Assembly (NCBI RefSeq): GCF_019399895.1
Contig: NC_091873.1
Coordinates: 6,065,501-6,129,500, forward strand
Origin: Cardiocondyla obscurior
Lineage: Eukaryota; Arthropoda; Insecta; Hymenoptera; Formicidae
DNA length: 64,000 bases
Reading direction: 5' to 3'
A program made the translations under genes and the position numbers. Of the stretch, positions 54,601 through 63,600 are shown in pieces. Each line of letters begins with the position of its first letter. Positions within the stretch are counted from its first letter, which is position 1. The notes under the pieces are model-generated. The model was given only the letters and a program-made list of their open reading frames with translations. It had not been told where the DNA came from and ran no database searches.

Positions 54601-57600
54601 GATGGTGGATGGCCCGCGCAGTAGTAAAATAGTGGACGGATCGGCCGCGAGCCACGAGATTCCAAGTTTGATAAAAACATTTAATAGTAACGCGGCTGCG
54701 ATTAAATACCGGTTATTATTAGCCCGATTTTAAACGAGAACCGTTGTTACGCCGCTTTCGAAAGCGTTCCTGCCGGTGTCGCGCCGCTGCTATTCCCTGC
54801 ACAGTCGAACGAACCCGTTCTCCATACTTCGCCCGTTAGCTTAACGATCGCGAAAATAAGTAATCGCAATTTTAATTGGACTTATCGTTTCGCAAGCGTA
54901 ATACGCGTTTACAGTTTCCGCAGCGCGAGGTGCGGACGTATCAATTTTCTCTCCCTCCGCTCGACCCACCCCGCCCCATCGCGGCTTCTCGTTTCGTTCG
55001 GAAGAACTGCCGCGAGTTAACGCGAAACGACGAGCCTTTCACCGGGTTCGAGGTTTCGCCGCGCATAATACGCAGCAACAGCGCAATATCAGTATAAAAC
55101 TAGGACGGTAGCTGCATTCGAGCTCGAGTAATTAAATACGGCGGATCTAAGTTGAAATCGAGACGTCAGTCCTATTACGTTTTTCATAAAAGAACAAAGG
55201 AAACGCGGCGTAATGATATTACAGTGTCTCGAGTGCCCTGTCCTCGAGTCGACTTTAAAGACGCGACGAAAGATCAAGGATGTCGTACCGAGCGGACGCT
55301 CTTCGCGAAACTGTAGACTATACCCCTTTTAAAACGAAACCCCGAAAGGCTGTGCGGACGAGGATCGCGAGACCGGCGGCCTTTGTCCACGCGAGCGAAC
55401 AATAATAACTTTCGTTGCGTCCCGCTTTCCCTTGCATTTCCTAACGCGTATCCAATACTCTCGAATATTTCGCTGTAATCAGATAATGGACGACCGATGG
55501 GAGAGCGAGGTGATCGAGTATGGCGCCATCAACATCACGGGATTTCGCATCGTGGACGCCACTCGACCTCACGTCAAGGATTTCCTGGCCGCCTGGCACC
55601 GCCTGGATCCCGCCACGTCTCAAGGCGCCGGTCGTGAATCTATTTCCGTACGTATATGTTCGCCGTATCACGAGCTCTTCCCCTGCGAGACCACGTCGTC
55701 ACTTTTTCTCACGCCTGTCCTACGTCGTCAACGGCTTCGCCACGCTTTTCACGACCCCGCGGTCCAAAGGGGGAAAACCCACCCTTCGCGCAAAATCCTC
55801 GGGATGTCTCTCGCGCGCGGCGATTCCCTCCCGGTTGGATCGAACAGTTCCTCAGGTTTCCCTCCCAGCCCTCCCCTCACCCCCGAGTATCCGCCCGTCA
55901 CCCGACGACGGCGACGGCACGAAAAGTTTTCCACGAGAAACGAGAATCAAACAAGAATCGTCGCGGATTCCGCTCGCACGCGCGGATCTCGTCCCGTTCA
56001 TTCGTCTCTGTGTGCGCCCACCGCGGTGGCTTGAGACCCAAACTTGTTAAACAGCACCCGCATGTAGAAACTTGGACTTTTCAACGCGTTTATAAAGTGT
56101 CGTTCGCTCGGCCATGCCTGCTCGCGAAGAACGTATTTCGCTTTTCTCTTAATGATCTCCCCTTCGTCCGCGCTTTAACATTTCTTTTTATTATATTTCT
56201 TTTTTTCTTTTATTTTTCTAACGTTTCGTACGAGTCTAAAAATTAACCGACGTTTAATGACGCGCGACATCGAACCTGTCAAGTATTACCACCCTGTTCT
56301 ATAAAACCCTCCATCGGTTAATAAAAAAATAAAATAAAATAAAATAAAAAGAACACGATCTCTATAGATTGACGCTTACATTATAAATCGTTGTTGTACG
56401 TTTATGGTATTTGATTTTCGATACCCGCGAAGTCATAACATGAAGGATCGATCGTTGTGCGTGATTTTCGCTCCACTACAAGAAGCGACGAATATAATCT
56501 CGAAAATGGATACACTACTAACAGGATTTCAGGGTAAAGTTGTATAGGGCACTATCTATAGATCTGAAAGCTCTCTCAGAGACAGGCCGCATGCAATCTA
56601 ATGCAACGATTATCGTGCCCGATCGTTATATTCAGCGAGCACCAAGCGTGGTTTTCCAACACTGGCGAAGTGCCCGAGGTACTCTTGTCTCTGTGAATTT
56701 ACGTACGCCACAACGTGACGACGAATCCCTCTCTCAAACTCACGAAATTCTTGATCCCTACCGAGAGATAGAGTCCGTCCTAAGAACGCCGAGATCGAAA
56801 GAATCTTTTCATCGAGTCCCTACTTTCCGTATGCGAGAATAGAAAATTGTACGTTACGACGAGAGCAATGAGAGTAAAAATTAGAAAAGAATTTATTTCC
56901 TTAATTTGGAGGATATAAAGTACGAATTAATTAATTGCGCACATTTATTTAAAATTAGGCGCAAGCGGCTCTGATGTACGACGCTGTGTTCGTTCTGGTG
57001 GAAGCCTTCAATAAATATTTAAGAAAGAGGACCGACAAAAATAATATGAGACGAGTAACGACCGGAAGTAATCAGCCTATAAACGGAACGAAACCTTTGG
57101 ACTGCTATCACAACCGCGGCTGGGTTACACCATGGGAACACGGAGACAAAATTTCCAGACTTTTAAGAAAGGTAAACGAACGCTCTACTAATAAAATTTA
57201 ACGCAATTATACGCGTAACGCATTTAAATATATTATATATCGAGTACGATAAGCTAGTCATTGTCTATTTATGATTTTTCATAATTTTATATATAAATTT
57301 TTAATTATTTCGCATTGTATATTGAATTAAGGGCACGGGCTAAATTGATACGCGTTAAAATTTAAAGTTCTCTTGTTAATTTTGGATTCGGCAAATGTTT
57401 ATTGTTACGAGCACGCTATTGCGTCAATCAAATTTGTACTTCAATAATACGTACGACAACAAGTAATCGCGCATTTGCCGCGGGCATAGGTAATTTATTT
57501 TCAAATTCCCGAGACGCGATCCAGAGGACAGGGGATACTCAATGTGTTGCGAAATACCGTGGCGACCGAAATTGCCACGGACCCTCCTCGACGTATCTCT

Positions 57601-60600
57601 GCTCTTGACAGTAATTGGCGGTTATTCCGACTCTAGCGGAATTCCTGCGCTCGTGTCAAATAGTCCTCCGTCATTCCGCCCTTACGTGTACATGCTGTTA
57701 CTCCGATAATTTTTTTTTATTTCTTTTTTTTTACTTTTTAATCTGCTACCGTTTGACAATTTATCATGTCAAGATTGAACTGACAACGGAAAAAACTAGT
57801 GAAAAATTTGACAAAACGTTTTTTGCGATAATTGGTAATATTTTAGCTTGTCCCAATAATAATATCGTTCTCGCATTTATTATTTACGTTTTCCAAACTG
57901 AATTATTCTTGTTTAAAAAATATTCCCTTTTTATTATTGTAAATTTATTAATAATTGGATTTTTTAAATTATAGCATTGTAATTTTTTAATAAATATAAT
58001 TTATATTTCCGAAAGTTAAATTAAATAATTTTTTTTGTATATAATAATCTGCCCTATCCTAACTTTATATTTTGTTTTTCTTGTAAAGTTAAGCTAGCAA
58101 ATAATATCAGAATATCTTATTACGATAAGATACAAAATACGCTATTAGAGTTTTTCTAAATACAGGTCGAGATCGAAGGACTAACAGGAGAGATACGATT
58201 CAACGACGATGGACGGCGACAGAATTATACGCTTCACGTTGTCGAGATGACTGTCAATAGCGCTATGGTGAAAGTGAGTCTAACTTTTTTCTTTAAATAG
58301 TACCGATTTAATTATTGCAGCTTTTATACGATGTGCTGCGTTATAAGCTACTACGCACATACTACTCAGAAATATTTTTTATTTTGTTTTATATATTGCC
58401 CCATAATAAAATAACGCAGATACAAAAAATTTCTCACTCACCAATTCGATGCGCAGCGGCGGAGATACAGATAAGATGATACTGAAACATAAAAATAGAA
58501 CATTAATTGTAGAGACGTTCGGAGAGTAATAATGAAAAATTATTAATTTTAATCAAATAAAAAATTATGCTCACCGAAACGTTGCTCCGCCGAAGCATGT
58601 GCCCACCCTAGGCCTCCTCCTCCTCTCAGTTGGAACGTGTAGAGTCGTCCTTCCTCGTACAGGAAACTCGCGACACTCGCGACCGGGTGAATTTACTTTG
58701 TTACACGCGATAGAATACGGCACTCCCGATTTAAAAATTCGTATAATAAAATAACTCGCCCGAATACTTTGACGAAGTTCGCGAGACGACCGATGAACCA
58801 GCAGTGGTTCGTGATTATCGGCGGTAACGGCAATTTATTCTTCGGATATTATCAAAGCAAAACGTAAATTTTGCTACGATAAAATCCTCGGAATAGTCTG
58901 CTGTAATCATATCAAATTAAATTACATAGTTGTGTGACAATGTAATTTAAATTGGATATGTAATAAAAAATGTAATTAATTAAACATCCTATCATACATC
59001 CTACCTATGTATATAAACTAAAAGTCTTTATTAAAAGTATTTAATTTTATATTTTATTTTCCCGTATACCCTATTTTCCCTAATACGCGTATATTTAATT
59101 TTATTTTGCATTATTAATATTAAATTTGTCCGCGTGAAATTAATGTGTGTTTCCCACCCAAATTTCTAATATTATGTAAAAAAAACCATGCTACTAACTT
59201 GACCGATGCGCAGCAGCGGAGTTTTGTGATGATCCTGTAACATACAAACAAAATTTAAATTGTAAAAGCGTTCAAAATAATTTTCAATGAGGAAAAAAAA
59301 ATTATGCGCTTTTAATTTTACATAAATAAAAAATAATACGTACCGTGGGGTTGCTCCGCTGATGCCCGATGCCTTTCCGAGGCCTCCTCCTCCTCTCAGT
59401 CCTGGACACTTGATATGGATTCTGGGCTCAAGATACTTCTGAAATCTTCCCTGAAACAGAAAAAAAATTTATATTAAATAATAAAGAAAATCAAACATAT
59501 CAATATATTATAAAAATGTTTTCGCTTCGTACGTACTATCCGTGGAAAAATAAAACGCCGGCGAGTATCGAGACCTTTAACTTCGTCGTCAATCGCGCGA
59601 GACGATCACAGATAACATCACGCGCGCGAGACGATCGCAGAGAACACAACACGCGCGAGCTCTGTCCTCCACCGTCGTGATTGTCGTAGGTCGTCTTGTA
59701 GCCGACCAGCTGCGTTGCCTGCCGCATGCACGAAAGCGACACGTGAACACTACGCCCGCGCGAGTCACGTACACACCGCCCGATACACGTCCTCTGCCCG
59801 CGCCCGCTACGTACCGACACCACGTTGCATAAAAATATCTCACTTACTTAAGGAAGCACGGTCGTGGATCCTCCCATCCTTCGGAGTATGGGTAGGAGAT
59901 GATTTGGGCCCGGGCTGCTCCGTCCTCCGTCCAAGATGCGTAATATTCACACCACGAACCTTCCATCGATGTCTCATGGTCGGCGGTTGCGGGGGGAAGG
60001 AAGGGAAGACGGCTGTGCGCTGTACGTTCGGAGCTCACACGACCGAACTCCTTCGAACGTCTCCGAGTATGCACGACCGAGCTAGACCTTTAATCACACC
60101 TGCAACGTATGTGTGTATTTAGCGACCTTGGTGAGGAATTTACGAGGCACATACACCGCCTGCTATGTGCCTTCTGCCCGCCCCCCTCCCTCCGCGACCT
60201 CGGCCCATCGCCCACTACGCATCGGCACCACGTTATATGAGAATATCTCACTTACTTTGCAAGAAGGATGCACGGTCGTAGATGCTCTCAGGCTTCAGAG
60301 TATGGGTAGGAGATGACTTGGGCCCGCGCTGCACCGTCCTCCGTCCAAGATACGTTGTATTCGCAGTACGAATATTGCGTCGATCTTCCGTCGATCTTCC
60401 ATGGTCAGAGGGTGCGGGGGGAATGACTGGCAAGATGGCGGTACGCCGCAGTACATCGAGAGCTCACGCGACCGAACTCCTTCGAACGTCTCCGAGTATG
60501 CACGACCGAGCTAGACCTTTAATCACACCTGCAACGTATGTGTGTATTTAGCGACCTTGGTAGGAATGTACGCGTCACATATACCGCCTGCTATGTGACT

Positions 60601-63600
60601 TCTGCCCGCCCCCCCCCTCTCCCTCCGCGATCTCGGCCCATCGCCCCCTACGCATCGGCACCACGTTACATGAGAATATATTATTTACTTTATGAGAAGG
60701 AAACTCTTTCGGAGTGCTTTGCAGCCTCCGGAGTATGGCCACGAGATAATTTGGGCCCGGGTTGCATCGTCCTCCCTCCAATATTCGTAATACTCGCAGC
60801 ATGAATCTTTCGTCAATGCTTCATGGTCGACGACTGCAGGGGGACTGAAAGTGGAGCTGGCTGTGCGCTGCAATACGTTCGGAGCTCACGCAACCGAACT
60901 CCTCCGAACGCCCCCGAGCACTTCCGAGCAGGCACAGCCGCTTTCTCCTTGCATATATCCATTTCTTGTACTTTGTCTGCTTCATCACTGTAACATTTAA
61001 AGCATTGAACAAAATTATATGATGAATATAATATTATATGAAATATTCTACGCAAGATATTCGCATCATAAATGTCTCACGAGTGAGAATCAATGACGAG
61101 AAAAGCTAATTCGCATTAAAACCGATAGGATTATTTAATTATTAAATTAAAAAGAATTATTTTCTGGTCACGTACGGCAAGAGGTCCGCTATTTACGCAC
61201 TGCGTGCATTAAATGATTCAATTGAAGATTGAAGCATTAGCCCTGCGTATATTACGTAACGACACAAAAGTATTCATTTCCCCGGTGGTAAAAACAGAAT
61301 CCTTATCGACTTGCAAAGTACGATTACCGATAGGACCCCGATTTCGCATATCGCCGCTAGGAGAATTTCGGAAAAAGCTTGAGCGTAGACGCAGTAAAGA
61401 CGGGCAGAAACAAACGAGAAGCGGTACGAGTATTAGTGAGCGAGAGAACGGGTGAATAAAGGTGTCGAATCGGCAAGCAAAGACGGCGAAGGATAATCGC
61501 GGGTAAGTCTATTACGAAAGACAGAGTTACGAGGGACAGTCGCGCTCGTCGATACTTTTAGAGGGACAGATAAAGAAAACCGTACTCGTGCCATCGTTGA
61601 ATCGTAATTTAGTATTACACGTATACCTGCTTAGAATCAGTGTCGCGGCAATCGAGCAAGAATCTCTCGCAGAAGCTAACGAAGGTATATCACGTACTCT
61701 GCGAAAAGGAAACGAATCGTGGGTGCCCTCCGTCCTCAAGGCATAGATCGAGGATGGTTTGGGCCCGGACTGTTCCGCCGTCCGTCTAATATCCGTGGCA
61801 ATTCTACCGCGGAACTTCCGCAGATGTTTCTCGATCGGCAGCGGGCGCGGGAAACAAGGGGAAAGATGGCTGACCGTAGTGGACCGTGCGAAGTACGTGC
61901 CGAGCTCTCGCGAGCCGAACATGCTCGAGTCCGCACGTATTCACTCGACCTCTGTTTACGCAAAACTGCCTAACGCAGGTGGATCTAATGGCTTGAGTGT
62001 CGATTAAAAAAATCGTGATCTCCCTCGCGCGGCTTAATTCTAGCCGTAAAACTTTGAGCAAGCTTGGCCGTATCGAGTTTAGTTAAAGTCGAGTGCTACT
62101 TAGCAATGAGAAGAAGAAGGAGTTCTCGCGCCTCGCGAAGCCATAATTTTTTGGTTTATGTCTGTCACCGTCACAGGAGGTTAACATGTTTTAAAATAAT
62201 TTATACTCTGAATATTTCGTGGGATATTACGCCGATTATTCATTTTAATTTATTGTAAAAAATATACTTTAATTTTTGTATTGTATTTAAAATTTTCTCA
62301 TGGCGCGTTCTCTAAGAATGTATTTTGCAAGATTTATATTAAAGAAATCTGATAAAAAAATGTATTACAGGTAGCCGAATGGACCGACGAGGCTGGATTT
62401 CAAGCGATAGCTGCAAAATATGTACGACTTCGTCCCCATGAAATCGAGAAAAATAAAACTTACATCATTACTACGATACTTGTAAGATCTAAAACGTTTA
62501 CGTTTATATAATATATTATACTGTATGCGATTCATGTGTCTCACAGCTAAGATTAATTGCAAAGCAATAATGTGATAATTTTGATTGGCAGGAGGAACCT
62601 TACATGATAGCAAAAAGGTCGGACATGGGTGAAGTATTAATGGGAAATGATGGTTATGAAGGATACTGCAAAGACTTAGCCGATCTTATCGCAAAAAAGC
62701 TGGGCATATCATGTAAGCTTACAACATTTGCAATACTTTCAAATATTTTACTTGAGCGTGTCAAGTATATTATATAATTTAATCTATAAACAAACTAATT
62801 ATCATCTCGAGCCATTAATTTACAATTCAACTTACATTTATTTTCTCGAAATTTATTTAGTGTCCGCCAAATATATGTAGTACTGAATACAGCAGAACAA
62901 TGATAAAGAAAAAGGAGAGGAAGGGGACCTCAGTCTTTGTTTCGACGTTTCCCTTTCGTGGGCGTACGCTTCCGAGCAATTTTTAATTATTAATGCTAAC
63001 GACTCTCATTTAACTCGCACAAGAATTAATAATTCAAGCAAGAATTACTTTTATCATGAGCGAAATTTTGTTCGAGTCAGCCCCACCCTTGACAAGTATC
63101 TAAAAGACGTAACGAAGCCTCTTCCGCGTGCGGAATCGATAATGGAAAAAGTTCCGCGAAAGAAATGCTGTTTCGCGCGGCCCGTAAAGTACTTTCTTAC
63201 GAATTTTCAGACGAGCTGCGGATCGTGAAGGACAGAAAACACGGCTCGGAAAACCCGGACGTACCGGGCGGCTGGGACGGCATGGTCGGGGAGCTTATCA
63301 GAAAGGTAAGTTCCAGTAATTTCGTTGTATCCGCTACATCCTCGACGCTTTTTCCTTTCTCCCGAAACCGGTCTCCCCGGAAGTTTACACGGAAAGACGC
63401 CCCGAGTAATTGAACCCAGCTTTTCGCCGAGGGGCGAAGGAGGGACTATTGATCGTCGCGCGGTCATATAGTGCAAGTACTCTACGAAGAAGCTGTTTTA
63501 TCTCCCGACATCGGGTTTGAACCCGCTCCACTAGATGCCCTGAGCTTGCAAGCTCGTTAGTCGCGATTTGATTTTAAGTTCCATCTGGCGAGAATTTAGG

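Larger units (their letters stand above)
58274..62370 (+). other. Receptor intron between window exons 7 and 8, host of the repeat modules
   Basis: 4,097 bp, GT-AG, phase 0. It is filled with repeat modules in probable antisense orientation: two copies of the dispersed two-exon module and a 429-bp tandem array with a diverged relative. No conventional gene was recognised. Confidence 0.85.

Noticed and set aside
55648..56246. Long overlapping plus-strand open frames after receptor exon 5
   Set aside because: They are read-through of a GC-rich intron past a good donor (GTACGT); composition is Arg/Pro/Ser-rich with no receptor or other recognisable content.
56540..56842. 100-codon plus-strand frame in the intron before receptor exon 6
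   Set aside because: No similarity to the receptor, no splice sites that would include it in frame, and no recognised domain.
63496..63560. tRNA-like sequence (CGGGTTTGAACCCG resembling a T-arm)
   Set aside because: The stem pairs only as a 4-bp stem with a 6-base loop, there is no A-box at the right distance and no acceptor stem on either strand.
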